From NCBI GenBank assembly GCA_018389105.1, contig JACATO010002138.1, positions 1,116,001 through 1,180,000 of the forward strand: DNA of 64,000 bases. Direction: 5' to 3'. The position numbers and the translations under genes were made by a program. Source of the DNA: Nautilus pompilius. Lineage: Eukaryota > Mollusca > Cephalopoda > Nautilida > Nautilidae. Below, in pieces: positions 35,472 to 47,559 of the stretch. Each line of letters opens with the position of its first letter. The stretch's first letter is position 1. The notes beneath the pieces were generated by a model that saw only the letters and a list, made by a program, of their open reading frames with translations, was not told the origin of the DNA and searched no databases.

Positions 35472-37115
35472 TTGCAGGAGATCCCAACCCTTTCCTTCAT
35501 GCATTGCAGACAGCACAACATGGATGCCATTGAAGGTGGTAATGATTCTGGCAGTGACACATCTCTTTATGGATTTATGGCATCGGATGTGGATAATATA
35601 TTTATTTCTGACGTTGATTTGAGCGATGAAGACTCTGATATATTGTTTGATGACATAAGTGAGGAATTGCTCATATAAAAATCTCATAGTTACAGATAAC
35701 ACATGGACAAGAGTCACTGACCTGGAAAATGATGGCTTTGTGCAGACTGACAGGTGTGAGGGAATTTTCTCAAAAATATGGACCCAAAAACATACTTGAT
35801 GGTGTATGGATTATGTGCTATTGCTTCTCAGATAATATTTTATCAGTGCAATTTTGAGAGATCCAAATAGATATGGAGAAAACAAGTCTGCTGGAAAAAA
35901 AAACTGCCAGTCAAAAGAGAAGCTCACGTTTTAGAAAATGGCCTCATGTAGATGACTGCGAGATGAAAGCTCTCAGCTTAGTTATGAACAAGGGATTTGT
36001 CTGAAAAATCATGTTTGACTGACCATTGGTCACTGTAAATTTTCCAACAAATAAACTTTTTCACAAAAGTATTTTCATGGGAGAGATTTTTCATGTTGAG
36101 TATTTCCCACTGCAGAGAAATTGATGTAGATTTACCTGGGCAAAGTATTTTGTTTCAACAACTTGTCAGTATTATCAGCTGAGGAAGGAATTGTCAGTAG
36201 ATGGATGAATATCCTATAGATTTTCAAGGGTAAGTGCAAGCCATTTGGTACATGCCAAATATGGTTTGAAACTTTTGATCTTCTGTGAGATTGCCATTAC
36301 ATTTACGTTAGATGCTTATTTGTATCCAGGTAAACAAGGACCAATGTCATTGAAAGTTTTAGCAAATAACATGACACTGAAACTCAAGAGACCATACCTT
36401 GAATATAGCAACCACCTGTATGTAGACAATTTTTTTCGCTTTTATTCCACTAGCCACCAACCTCCTTGACCATGGCAATTATCTGACAGGTAATCTTAGA
36501 GGTAACTGTAAATTTGTCTGAGAAATTGTGAAAGTGAAACAATGAGGTAAGATAACAGTTGCAAGGAAAGGAACACCACTTGTTAACTGGTGGGTGACAC
36601 ATCAAGACCAATAACCTACCTGTCCAAATGCAGCAGAAGGGAAGATAAAGGTGTGCCACTTTTGATCACCAATTATAATCAACATATAGTGGGGAGCTGA
36701 CATGGCAGATATGAGATATTACATGTTCAATGATGAAAGACAGGCTTTTAAATGGAACAAAAAGTTTTTTATTCATCATGGGGCATGCAATCCTAAATGC
36801 TTTCATAATATATCAACAGCACAAACCTGATGGCCAGAAAAATAAGAAACTCTCTCAAATAAAGTTTCTCTTGCAAGAAATTAAGGGGCTGATTCATGAA
36901 AAGAGAAGGCATTGGAGATCATTTTTTGCCATTGAAAGTCATTTGGTTAATTCAAAGAAGCACCTAGATGTTCACAAGTTACCAAGTGGAAAACGACGTG
37001 ATTGTACAGTTTGTTCTGACCGGGAACAAACACTTTAGAACATCCTTTGAGTGCCTTACCTGTGATGTTGGGTTATGTCCAGATCTCTGCTAGAAGCTTC
37101 ATCACAAGAAGAAGG
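35472..37115 (+). pseudogene. piggyBac transposase pseudogene
   Basis: The 5' part is an acidic N-terminus (SDVDNIFISDVDLSDEDSD, 35590-35640) typical of piggyBac. Next come worn pieces around 35860-36000 (RDPNRYGEN). The core readable at 36245-36469 has YGLKLLIFCEIA and HLYVDNFF, the region around the catalytic Asp residues of the DDD triad. Then GADMADMRYYMF near 36690-36725 matches the conserved G.D..D..... block. The end has the cysteine-rich zinc domain RRDCTVCSDREQ, then CLTCDVGLCPDLC in another frame near 37055-37090. Many stops and frame changes, so it is long dead. The protein's order and span (about 1.65 kb) fit a full-length gene. Confidence 0.78.
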
Positions 37116-37346
37116 TCTTGCCTACCCCACATCAATGCGAACAAAGATTATATCAATTTGAATGACACAGTTGTAACATTCTCTAACTTAACTTTACGAG
37201 TATCCTACACGAAATGCCTGATTTCACTTATAAATGTGTTTGATGGTTGACTTTTCATAACTAGCACCAGTTGCTTTGCCATCGTATATATGCATTTAAA
37301 GAATGACTGAGCAGAATAACACAAAGCCAGGTAATCATTGAGAAAA

Positions 37347-37366
37347 CTTAGCAGTGAAACAGTTAA
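37347..37366 (-). repeat. Candidate 3' end of the piggyBac element
   Basis: The inverted sequence reads TTAACTGTTTCACTGCTAAG. It begins with the TTAA target site (37363-37366) and resembles TTAACCCTTTCACTGC-type piggyBac ends. A matching 5' end was not found, so the left boundary is unknown. Confidence 0.4.
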
Positions 37367-37369
37367 TGG

Positions 37370-38815
37370 ATTTTTGGTTATTTTCTAAACAAAGCCATTA
37401 GAATAGAGACTCCCTTTATTTAAAGGATAACTTGGCCACTTCCAGTCTCATTTTGTGTTAATGTATTACCAATCTCTATGCATGCACCCAAATGGACTAA
37501 TGAATGAACACAATTGGGCACACACAATTTTCTGGTAACAAGCACCAATCTCCATTTAGTTTTCTGACTAAGACTTATTTGTAATGAGATCATGGCGAAA
37601 GGACACTGGATTCATGTTGAAGATGTTCTTCAGACATTTTAAATTAATTTTTGCTTTATGTAGCATGAATTGGCCAAATACTGATACTAAATCTGCATAT
37701 CCTTGCTGTAGTCCATGTATCTGAATCACATTGTGTGCAAGTATCATTTAAAATTTTTCTTGCATGTGATTAAGTAATGGTAAGATTTGTCTAATTGGAT
37801 GTATGTTTGTCCAGTTCAGGGACTGTCAGGGGAGCTGGTTTTGGAAATATCAAATCATATATATATATGTCTCTCTCTGACACACAGGAACACATGCACA
37901 TATATATGCATCCATATGGCAACCCTTCTATTACATAAAGGGCATTGAAATGAAACATGACTGAAACAGAATCGCTGTAATCATATCTAGCTTGGTTTCA
38001 TTTGAAGATCTCTTATTTAATTATTGCCTAGCAGTTAATTCTTTTAAGCATTAAATTATTGAAATAGTGTACAGGGTTAGGTTTATTATTATTTTTTTAC
38101 TTTTGCATTAATTTATAAAAATAAACACGTGATGGATGTATTTGGATGGATGTTCTATACAGGTCATAAAATGTCCTGTTCCTGGCATTAGATATGACAT
38201 TAAAAACGTGTTTCTCCATTTATGTAATGCGCTGAATGTACAGAGCTGTGAAAATTTTAATTTCTTTGTTTATTGCGAACAATTTTAATATTATACATTC
38301 ACCAGTAAGATAATGCATTAATAATGCACAAAAAATAATATTTAAAATATTACATTACTGCAATTGCATTTAAAATACTTATGTGCAAATAAAGATTGTA
38401 TAGGGCTTAAGGGAATTTGTCTTGTAATTCTACTAATACAAATATCCATTGCTAATATGATCATAATCATGATATCCTTGTGATGTTGTTTAGTTATATG
38501 AAAAAAACATAACACGCATGTTGGTTGGGCTTGTCAGCTGTCATTGGATGTAGGTTTTTCTGTTAGTTCTGTTTGGGTTATACACAACTAGTTCTGATGT
38601 AGCTTCTGGCTTGATTTCCCATTCTTGGAGCCTGTGCAACTTCTGAGGCTTACTGGTATATTCAGATGATACGTCTTTATGCCTCTGCATTGTGGTCATA
38701 ATCATTGCCATGACACGGTAACATTTCCATCAGTTCTGAAATCAGATAATAAATTATGTCTGTATGTACATACATGTTGTTGTCGTCTGTGTCCCCCATA
38801 TCCAGCACACAAGCT
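37370..38815. other. AT-rich non-coding stretch
   Basis: A short (AT)n is at 37856-37868. No gene recognised. Confidence 0.4.
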
Positions 38816-38821
38816 AGTTGA

Positions 38822-39050
38822 AGAAAGGGTGTGTGTGGCACAACACTGAAAACCATAGCCACCACAACAGTGTCCAGTGCACTCTGACTTCAACTAATCT
38901 AATTAATTAAAGTTTCTGCTAGAAATCTTTTTATACGTGGGAGGAAGAGCAAGAAGCAGTCATGCTATGGGGGGTACACTAGACTGAGCTGGTCTCAACA
39001 GGATTTGAACTTGGATGTCCACGACCACTTAGCAATGAACTAAACTTATT
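38822..39050 (-). mobile_element. tRNA-derived SINE, group A, shortened
   Basis: Read on the minus strand, a tRNA-like head with GACATCCAAGTTCAAATCC (B-box) is followed by CCCCCCATAGCATGACTG, then CTTCTTGCTCTTCCTCCCAC, and a tail containing GGTGGCTATGGTTTTCAGTG. The tail matches the copies at 16664-16985 and 43085-43392. The middle is shorter than in those copies. Confidence 0.62.
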
Positions 39051-39079
39051 GGAATTAAATAGACAAAGAAAGTCTTAAA

Positions 39080-39083
<4 letters not shown>

Positions 39084-39119
<36 letters not shown>
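39084..39119. repeat. (GT)18 microsatellite
   Basis: Pure GT array immediately right of the SINE at 38822-39050. Confidence 0.98.
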
Positions 39120-39120
<1 letters not shown>

Positions 39121-39334
39121 TAGTCTCTGGATGAGGTCTGAAAGCAACATTGCCATGAACTGAATTATCTGTAGCTATTGACAAAGAACAAAACAAAGAA
39201 GCTGTCTTTTATTTAATTCCTGTAATTTAACCCATTATTAACTGAGTTGTTAAAGCAGAATACCAATAAATAGAAAAAGGGCTTGTGGTGGAAGAAATTT
39301 GAGATTTGAATTGTAACTTGTTTTAACACTAGTG

Positions 39335-39440
39335 ATAAAAAGGCAGGTGTTTTCCAGTGGTAGATCGCTTTCTCGACTGCCATAGCTGACGGCCTGAGTT
39401 CAGATCCTGATTGGCACTGGCTTGGTTTGACAAATCTCCC
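39335..39440 (+). mobile_element. tRNA-like SINE head fragment
   Basis: CAGTGGTAGATCGCTTTCTC resembles an A-box region and CTGAGTTCAGATCCTG a B-box. GGCTTGGTTTGACAAATCTC follows, as after the head in other group A copies. The 3' body is missing or unrecognisable. Confidence 0.42.
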
Positions 39441-39499
39441 TGGCTGAACTGGACTGAAGGTTTTTGGTTCTTGCTACTGAAAATTCTAAGGCTCCTAAC

Positions 39500-39950
39500 C
39501 AGTGTAGGATATAGACAAGTAAACATAGTTGAATACTATAAGATATAACTTTGTGCATCATTTACTTCTTTGAAACTTTGTATTTTCTTAAGAAATTTCT
39601 GTCCAGCCAACGTACTGATCTGCTGAATCCAAACTCACCTTCAACTGCCATAATATCTAGACAGTTCAATTTAGTCTTGACCAAAAGTTGTTCAAAATGC
39701 ATTTTTGATGTAGGTCATTTAAAAAATTTACATTCCCCTTCACACATGGTCGCTTAAATCGGAAAAATTCTGAATGCGAGTGATCAAGATTCATTGATTT
39801 AAATCACTTTAAAAGTTCAGTTGGTGATTTTTGCTATTGATTGTAGGAACATGCATCCAATGAAATCCAAATAAATGTTCAAATTCAGCACCATGATCAG
39901 CATCAAAGCTTATTTTATATTTTCTAATGAGCTAAGCAGCAGCAGCAGCA
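39500..39950. other. Non-coding spacer left of a SINE
   Basis: No gene recognised. It may contain the worn end of the hAT relic that resumes at 40264 on the minus strand. Confidence 0.3.
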
Positions 39951-39953
39951 AAG

Positions 39954-40247
39954 CCGGCCCGGTGGGGCAGGTGGTAGCGGGTTAGCTCCGTAAGGGGGCC
40001 GTTGCTCCTGTACCGGGTTCGATCCCAGGTTGGGGTTGGAGGAGACTTGTCGCTGATGATCGCCATAGCGTGAAACAACTGTACGGCATCTCCTTGGTGC
40101 CCAACTTGAGAGAGACCTCCCGGGTCCTTGGGGCCCACGGTGTTGGGGAACTGGGCCGCTTGTCAGCTCGACGAACATCTCTCGTTTACAAGGACTTTTC
40201 GGCATTTAGTCGTCCAACTCGCTTAACAACAACAACAACAGCAGCAG
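39954..40247 (+). mobile_element. tRNA-derived SINE, group B, GC-rich
   Basis: The sequence is strongly GC-rich against an AT-rich background. The head has a good A-box (GGCAGGTGGTAGCGGGTTAG) and B-box (GGGTTCGATCCC). The body contains GTGAAACAACTGTACGGCAT and the 3' end is a run of AAC units followed by AGC/CAG units. AGC repeats flank both sides and probably belong to the target duplication or tail. Its high GC and clear boxes suggest a recent insertion. It shares GAAACARCTGTACRG with 55294-55550. Confidence 0.82.
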
Positions 40248-40263
40248 CAGTAGCAGCATTTCT

Positions 40264-41400
40264 TAGCTTTCCATGATCCGCAGTGACAAAAGCCTGCAGA
40301 TGTCGTCAGATAGCTGTTTGTATGCTGCATGACATACCACAAGAGATGATTTCAGTTTGTCCAGTGTCTTCAGAAATGTTCCATCGGGCATTTCAGACTT
40401 ATCTGATTGGTGTTTCTGTCACCTAAAACATCTGTTTTTCATGTTCACTTTGCTTGACGCAACCACTGAGTTGTTGACAATGTCTTTAGTGTAAAAATTA
40501 ATCTGTTCTCACTGGTCGTAAGGTCGTTTGCCAGAATACCCCATCATCTCAGGGACCCAGGAGCTAATACTCCCTCTCTCTTTTTTTTTTAAGGAGTCCA
40601 AAGAGGCAAATTCCTTCAAAGAAACAGCTAACACTGGGTACCTTCCAAATTCAGGGAATGCACTACACAGAACATACAGTCAGCAAGTTCGTTAATATCA
40701 TTGATCTGCTTTTGTAGCTGATTGTGATTTCTAACATTTTAGAGGTGTACAATTGTTCATAAGACTTATTAGTGTTAACCTCCAGTGATTTTTAACATTT
40801 CCAGCACATATCCATGTATACATTTTCCAGTATGACTACAAATGGCAATAATTTACAAAAAAAAATAACAAAAGACTCAGCAGGTTCACTGTTGGGGATC
40901 ACAAAGTTAGTTGTAAATGTTAACTGACCAGTGTTGTCTTGCATCGGGTTGATAATTATAAACAAAAAAATCAATCAAGAAATACTTTGCTACTTGTCTT
41001 TCTTTGCAGACATCACATAGAACTTTTTTGCCTATGAGCAGAATCAGCTTGTCACAGATAGTAGCTGAAACCTAGATCATATTTTTTGCACTAAGTAGAA
41101 CCAACTTTAGACCAATAATTGCGGTGGTCCTCATTGATGGATTTACTTACCTGGATCAGTAGCAATGGTAAAAGGATTCACTGGTCTCTATCAGTGCCTC
41201 AGTTTCATTGTTGCCATTTTTTCCTAATTGTTTGTAGCAAGAGAAACAGGGTCATCTGCTGGTTCAAAAACGGGAGGCTGGTATTTGAGTTGTCTCAGAA
41301 CTCGGCTGAATATTCGTGACACTGCTGCTGAAAATTTTGATGGAATCAGCAACAGTTGGCCATTCTGCTGATGTGTCTACATCTGATCTCATTTCAAAAA
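40264..41400 (-). pseudogene. Second hAT transposase relic (ZMYM type)
   Basis: Read on the minus strand: SATICDKLILLIGKKVL and VAKYF (near 41000-41070), then STPD-like and QLTFTTNFVIPNSEPAESF (about 40870-40925), matching the DSTPD...QLT..IRYV..GEP.ERF block of ZMYM-like hAT transposases. Near 40590-40680 comes CSVHSLNLEGTQC, the worn C.AHSLNL block. Near 40450-40480 a DTRW-like segment may follow. Remaining sequence to 40264 is less certain. Stops and frame changes are frequent. A group B SINE lies immediately beyond its left end. This is a different subfamily from the relic at 4021-8690. Confidence 0.6.
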
Positions 41401-41409
41401 AAGTTGGTC

Positions 41410-42145
41410 ATATTTTTAATCGTTGAAATTACTTTATCTTGACAGATTTCTCGTTCCCTTCATAACTTTTGTTTTGCAGCACCACCTGTTGGTGAAATTC
41501 TTCAGTCGCAAAGGTGTTTGATGGTACCACTCCTTTCAGTCTTTTGTAAGGAACAAGCAATAGGATCATGAACTTTAAAACAATGCAACACAGACAGTAC
41601 CTCATGAGGCAGTAACCCCTGTTTGACATGCACCCAGTGCTTATATACACTTGTCCATTAGTGGCATGGTCATCTTTAATTGTCTTTTCTTCCTAGAATT
41701 ACACAAAGCACCTTTTATTCATTGTGGTGGTGATATCACACTGGAACAGCTGTGGGTGTCAATGAAACATTTCACGAATGACTTGTGTGTTGTTCTCCAA
41801 CTACTCCACACAGTAGTTAACATTCCATTACACAAATGGATTTGGGAAACAAAATTACACACAAAAAAGGGTATACAAAGTATAGAACAAACATACAGCA
41901 CAAATAAACCAATTAACATAAGCTGTTTTTATGGCATCCCCATGGTGATACAATCAGTCAGAATTTACTAGCATGCCTAGAGTTATGTTAATTAGCATGT
42001 GGGATTCCTAATGGATAATACTATATATGGAAGGGATAATTCAATATGACTATTCACCCATGCAGGCACTAATTTTGCACTTGCTCACAGGCAACATTGC
42101 AATACCTTAGGGGATTTTCGTGGAACCTAAGATAAAAAAAAATTC
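41410..42145. other. Unassigned stretch
   Basis: The minus strand at 41429-41650 is open for 73 codons and may continue the N-terminal part of the hAT relic, but I see no diagnostic motif. No other feature. Confidence 0.3.
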
Positions 42146-42149
42146 TTTG

Positions 42150-42475
42150 AACAGAAGTGGAGAGCTCTCTTCAGCCAAGAGATCCCGGATTACCTGCCTC
42201 AGTATCACCATTGTTAATTTAGCCCTGCCTCCTCAGCATGAGTTCTTTCTTTCTCTCCATCAGCTGGCCCATGCAGCTTTCCTCTGATTACTCTGGTTTC
42301 CTCCAAAATCTGAAAACTAAGAATCCCCGTAGGGTATTCCAGATGCATGTGGTGTGGTGGAGGTCCAGTTGGCAGTCTGGCTCACCTCTTACCACCATTT
42401 GCCCAGGTAACTTGCTTGGTTACCAAGGTTACTGTTGCATACCATTCCAAAGTCAGGAAGAACAGCATTAGTGAC
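42150..42475 (+). mobile_element. tRNA-derived SINE, group A
   Basis: The head is worn. The body carries ATCAGCTGGCCCATGCAGCT, TACTCTGGTTTCCTCCAAAATC and AAGAATCCCCGTAGGGTATTCC. The 3' part, with TTGGTTACCAAGGTTACTG, resembles the copies at 52504-52790 and 58455-58775, defining a second subgroup. Confidence 0.65.
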
Positions 42476-42692
42476 TTATTTCCATATCAAAATTCTCTTT
42501 TTCTTGCTCCATTTTCAAGAATTCTGTATTTCTGGTTTCCTGCGAAAACAATATGCTTTCATCAAACACTTTTTGAAAAAATTTTTACCAAAAACACCAA
42601 ACCGCACTTAACCATACATTTGGCTTCTACCGAAAAAGATCCCTAACAATGGTTCTATTAAAAAGAAGGGCCTCAACTATACAAGACGAATG

Positions 42693-42772
42693 CTGTATTT
42701 CTTGGTGTATAAGTTGGTACCCCTCCCCCACACCAGAAATCTGGGCTCTGACTTATACACTAAAATGATGTA
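42693..42772. mobile_element. Small palindromic MITE
   Basis: CTGTATTTCTTGGTGTATAA on the left pairs with the reverse complement of the right arm (ACATCATTTTAGTGTATAAG) to form a hairpin of about 80 bp with a C-rich loop. The motif GTGTATAAGT..ACCCC recalls pogo-type miniature elements with TATAAG(T/C)..ACCCC ends. It has no coding capacity. Confidence 0.55.
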
Positions 42773-43084
42773 TCTATGGACAGAGTTGTTGGTAACTGTG
42801 TACTTGCTAACTAATGCCTGCTGTTTTGGTCATTTTCTCAGGGAAGCATGTCTGACTATCAGACATTAAAAGAATTTCCAATAAATGGAATTCCACTATA
42901 AACTTTGAATGATTTAAATTTGTAACTTTATTTTGTCTCAGTGTGAATGACATTGACAACTTCTGAGTTATCTTTCCGCATGTGAAATGATATTGCATAG
43001 TTCTGGAAACCACTGCAATTAGTGATTTGGTTTTGATTAGGTTATAACCCTGCTACTTGTAGGAAACAAGAACAGCACAGCGGC

Positions 43085-43392
43085 AGAGCACGCAATGTGC
43101 TTTCACATGACTGCCGGTGTAGGCCAGACCTTGGAACACTGGCTGGGTGGGCAAAAGGAAACGATATCAGAAACTATGGCTATCACCACACTCTGACTTT
43201 GGCTAACCTAATGAGCCTGCTGAGAGCCCCCACCAGGGCATTTCAGTTTTAAATGTGGTAGGGAAAACTTTCACAGCTGGATGGAAGAAGAAACATGTTA
43301 GGGTGGATGCCAAAACAGGCTGTTATTTCCTGCAGGAATCAAGTTTGTGTCTTTGACATTAGTAGTCCATTTGTCTAACAACCAGATGTTGG
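43085..43392 (-). mobile_element. tRNA-derived SINE, group A
   Basis: Same orientation and tail as 16664-16985: the plus strand carries ACACTGGCTGGGTGGG and GATATCAGAAACTATGGCTA. The head (right side) reads, inverted, GACAAATGGACTACTAATGT with a weak B-box in TTGATTCCTGCAGG. The body includes the inverted CTTCTTCCATCCAGCTG. Confidence 0.6.
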
Positions 43393-45627
43393 CATCACTC
43401 TCGTATAATTGTAAAGTGGCTTTTTAACTTTCTCCATACTATTTCAGTATTATAATTTTTTTTGTGTTGTTTAAATGTGCATTGACAATGTTTAAGTATT
43501 GTTTGTTTGTACAACGAACTTTTCTCAAAAATTGGCAGTTTTATTGATAGGGATACCAGCAATATTAACATGTGTCAACTTACCGTGAAGGTATCGGCAG
43601 CTCCTAATTTTTAGACCTTTTTGAAACTCTAGACTGGGTTTTCAAAATCTCTAAATTATTTGGCAGCCAAAATAGATAAAAGAATACATACATTTAATTA
43701 ATATTATTTCTGTCTTATTTCGTTTAATAAAATGCCAGTCTTGTTTGGGTGTTTGTATTAATATTAGCACTGCTATAGTAAGTTAATGGAGCAAGGTAGG
43801 TAACTCTTAAAATTAACCATAAGTAATAATTAAACTTTAACTTTAATTTTGACTTGCACTTAGCATGAAAAAGATTGAAGCAAAGAACAGGGTAAAAAAA
43901 AAAAAAAAAAAAACATTTTTTTAAAAACACCAAAATGTGTTTCCATCTTTTGAATTTGGTTTCCCTTTTCAGATTTTTGCTCGTTTTCCTTTGTTGTTTT
44001 CTTTCATTTTTTTCCTTTAAAGTTTCTTCCAACATAATGTTAAAAAATCAACTGGCAAATCTAAGATGGCAGCTAAAACCAAATGATTTAACTTGTTTGC
44101 CAATATTTCTGATTGTTTTAAGTTAAAGATGTAGTGTCTGCTGTATTTCTTTAAAAGGTTGCCTGTATAATGTACATTGGATTTAGATTCTTATAGCTAA
44201 ATAATAGTTATACACAGACTATTTTACTGAGGAAAGTTGGTACATGCATCTAAACTTCTAAAAAAAAAAATAAATTTATAAAATACAAACATTTTTATTC
44301 TGAGCGAGTCTGGCTTTGTATGGGAGGAGATACTTTGACATCGCTTTTTCAAGTACCTTACTATCAACTTTAAGATGCATTTCATTTTCATCATGGATGT
44401 AAATGGTTGCTTACTAGGCATTTTCCTTTTATAATGTTTCTTTGCAAATTTTGAATAAATGATGAGTTATGCCAGACTTTTGACAGTTTAAAGAGAGACT
44501 GTACTTGTACGTAAGAAATTTAGAAACTCTACAAAGAATGACGATAGATAAAGAACATATTGCTGAGTCTTTGACAAAACTCTGACACAACCTACTATAA
44601 ATGCTTGATGTAAACAAGGTTTACAGGTTGCATTTTAGCTGTTATGCAGTATTTTACAAGCCTGAAAAGGTTGCAAACACTGGGGGGGGGGTTAACTCTA
44701 AGATGAGTTGATATAATATATTATTTTTGACATTTATAGCTATAAAAATTCCATTACTGAATTTTAAAAAAATGCATTTTCAAAATTGAGTTTTAGATAT
44801 CTCCAAAATTTGTAGTAAATTTCCAGATTTGTCAGAAATAAATATCTGATGGCTGTTAAACTGGGGGGGGGGGCTAACCTGTGGGAATCTGCTTTACTAT
44901 GTTTTTGGAAACATCAGGAGAGCATTGCTTCTGTATATGAGACTTCAGTGGTATAATGCAAGTAAACTAGAAATTTTATTGAAAGTATTATTAAGCTTGA
45001 TATTATTGGAATGCAAAGTAAAGAAAGAAAATTATATTTTCTACTGCATTTTATTTAGTCTCCAAAAGCATTTTTTTTTTGCATCGATCTGTGATCATTG
45101 TCATAAACTTGTGCGTGGATATTTAAAGAAGGGTCATGACCCACACATGCATATAGTGAATCAATCCTGTAGAAAACGGACCAACTCGAATATTCTACTT
45201 ACAGAAAGCTGATGTACAGACTGAATGGTATTTACTAGAAGACAAATTTTACCATTAAATCATGTCAGGGCTGAACTAAATACATAATACCCAGTTATTG
45301 TTTTCCACAATAGCTCCTCTGCTGATACATTTTATAGTGTAATAAATTGGAATAGTGTCTCATTATCTGAGATAAATTTCATTGCTTTCTTTACAGAAGT
45401 TTAGCAACATGCTACTTAGAGCCATACATCTCCTTAATAAGAAAACCATGAACAGGTTCTTTGGTTGGAGCTACACAATTGGCTTGGTCGCAAGAATGAT
45501 GCTGAAATTTTCTGTAACAGATTTGGTTTTATCATCCTTCCAGGATCAATGCCAGATTGCATACTACCATGCAGATGAAAGTTTTATGTTTATTTAACAA
45601 AGCAGAAATTTCTGGGCATTTTATATG

Positions 45628-45669
<42 letters not shown>

Positions 45670-47555
45670 GACAGTGCTGTGTGATAAATGCTGGTGTCAG
45701 CACTTTATGTGCAAGTAATTCGAAATCAATCAAGGGAACTGGTAGTTCCTCGAAGTTGTCAATTTAATTTTCCACCAGCTCCCTATTGCTGGTTGAACCT
45801 TGGTATTGATCAGGTGCTTACTAAGCTCTGGTGTCAGGCTCTAATTATATATATATATAGGAAACTGTTTAATTTCAAAATATGCTAGTGTCATCACCTA
45901 GGAGGCTAAATAACATGTCATGCTTTTGAATTATTATGTTCAGCATGATTGTTGTTCATATCGAAAACACTATCCTTCTAAATGTCAGATAACTTTATGT
46001 AGCAGGAGTAACTTTCGGATAAACTGCCAATCCGATTAAGTGATTGGTGGCTTAATGGGTGTGGTATAATCAATGTTTTATTTATGAATTAGTGAAAGCT
46101 GCTCATAGCATGTGGTGATTAAGGGAACGGCTGGTGACAGGGAGTTGGGTTCTGTCTCTCTTTTTTTTTATGATGCATGGATTTAGAAGCAGCGGTTTAC
46201 GTGGACCTGAATGTCTGAAACTCATAACCAGTTGTTTTTATTTATTGGATATAGTTATCTGGAGTTTCACGAAGTTGAAACATTAAGTTGCTCTGTCTCG
46301 AGAATTGCATTATCATTCTCGTTCTTGTTTGAAGCTGCTGTAGCGCTGAGAAGCTGTCTCATCAGAGCTCTCTCAGCCATGTAGTACTTGATGGAAGGCC
46401 AGGTCTTCATCCTCGGTAGTTGTATGATGTACGTGGCCTTCCACTGCCCATATTTGATTAGGCAGGATAAAAAAAAAAAAAAATAAGTACAAGGATTAGC
46501 AGAAACCATCAGAGTTGACTGGAAAATTGCCAGCATTAGTTGCCTCAGGTCTGGGAAAATATACTTATATCTACAATCTGTGCCCTGCAAACAAGCACAA
46601 TGTTTTGTAGAAAGAAGTATACAGCCATCTTTGTTGGCAACAGTTTGTCCTTATTTCAAATCCTGCTTGGGCTAGAACCCTTTACTCTTGTCTTGCTGAA
46701 ATTTGTGTCATTTTATGTTCTGCCTAAGGACCACAAGGAGACTAATAATATGTATGTGAAGAGAGCTTTGTTAGCATTGTTGATGTTTTTGATTCATTGT
46801 TGTTAAATACCAAAAAAAGATAGTGTTCAGATTATCTGGTTGAAGTTCAAAGATGGAGGTCATAATGTTGGTGATGGCACGTAACTAGAATTGGGATGGC
46901 AATCTAGACACTTTTGCAAAACATGCACGCAAGTAAATAGTTATTCTTTTTACAATCAAGATATTTTTCAGGATCCAGATTTCCAACAGAAGGTTGATTA
47001 TCTAGAGAGAGAGAGATGCTGGTATTTGCCATAAGTGATGCATTCACTCCTTTTGTTTTTGTTGCTAAATAGGATGCAGGTATTTAAGTAAATCTTTGGT
47101 TCTTTAAGTTTTTATGAAACATCTCCGGTTATACAAAGTTAAATATCAGCTGCAAAATCATATTGTCTAAATCATCATTTACTATACATATCAACATAGG
47201 AGGGTATTATTGTTTAATGTTTAGAGACCCCCAAAATCAGTCTGTGGTAGTATGCCACGAACAATGTTTTATAAGAAATTTTAAAATGTGTAGCTTGTTT
47301 GGTTTCTGAATGCTTCTATCCTGTAGTCTCCAATTTAATAACACAACTGGAGATAAATGAAAACTTGTTGTTGTGATCCAGCTAGCAACTATTTTGGGGT
47401 TGGTTAATTATTTTCTTTCGAACTTTTTGAATCCACTTTATCCATTGAACAGATATCAGCAAGCACGGGGGGGGGATCTAAACTGGCCAAGGGAGAGAAC
47501 GGTTATTTCAAACTGAAATATTGCTACTACTGAAAGACCTCTCTCTATTTCTGAA
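43393..47555. other. Non-coding stretch with homopolymers
   Basis: No coding motif. A20 at 43894-43913. Two poly-G tracts in similar context lie about 180 bp apart: 44682-44691 (CACTG10TTAAC) and 44863-44873 (AACTG11CTAAC). G9 at 47467-47475. ORFs such as 44925-45212 and 46267-46590 show no recognisable domain. Confidence 0.4.
45632..45669. repeat. (TG)n microsatellite
   Basis: Pure TG array of about 18-19 units. Confidence 0.98.
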
Positions 47556-47559
47556 CTCA

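Noticed and set aside
39924-40276. Overlapping ORFs of 68-93 codons on both strands
   Set aside because: They arise from the GC-rich SINE, which has few stop codons, and its AGC/AAC repeats.
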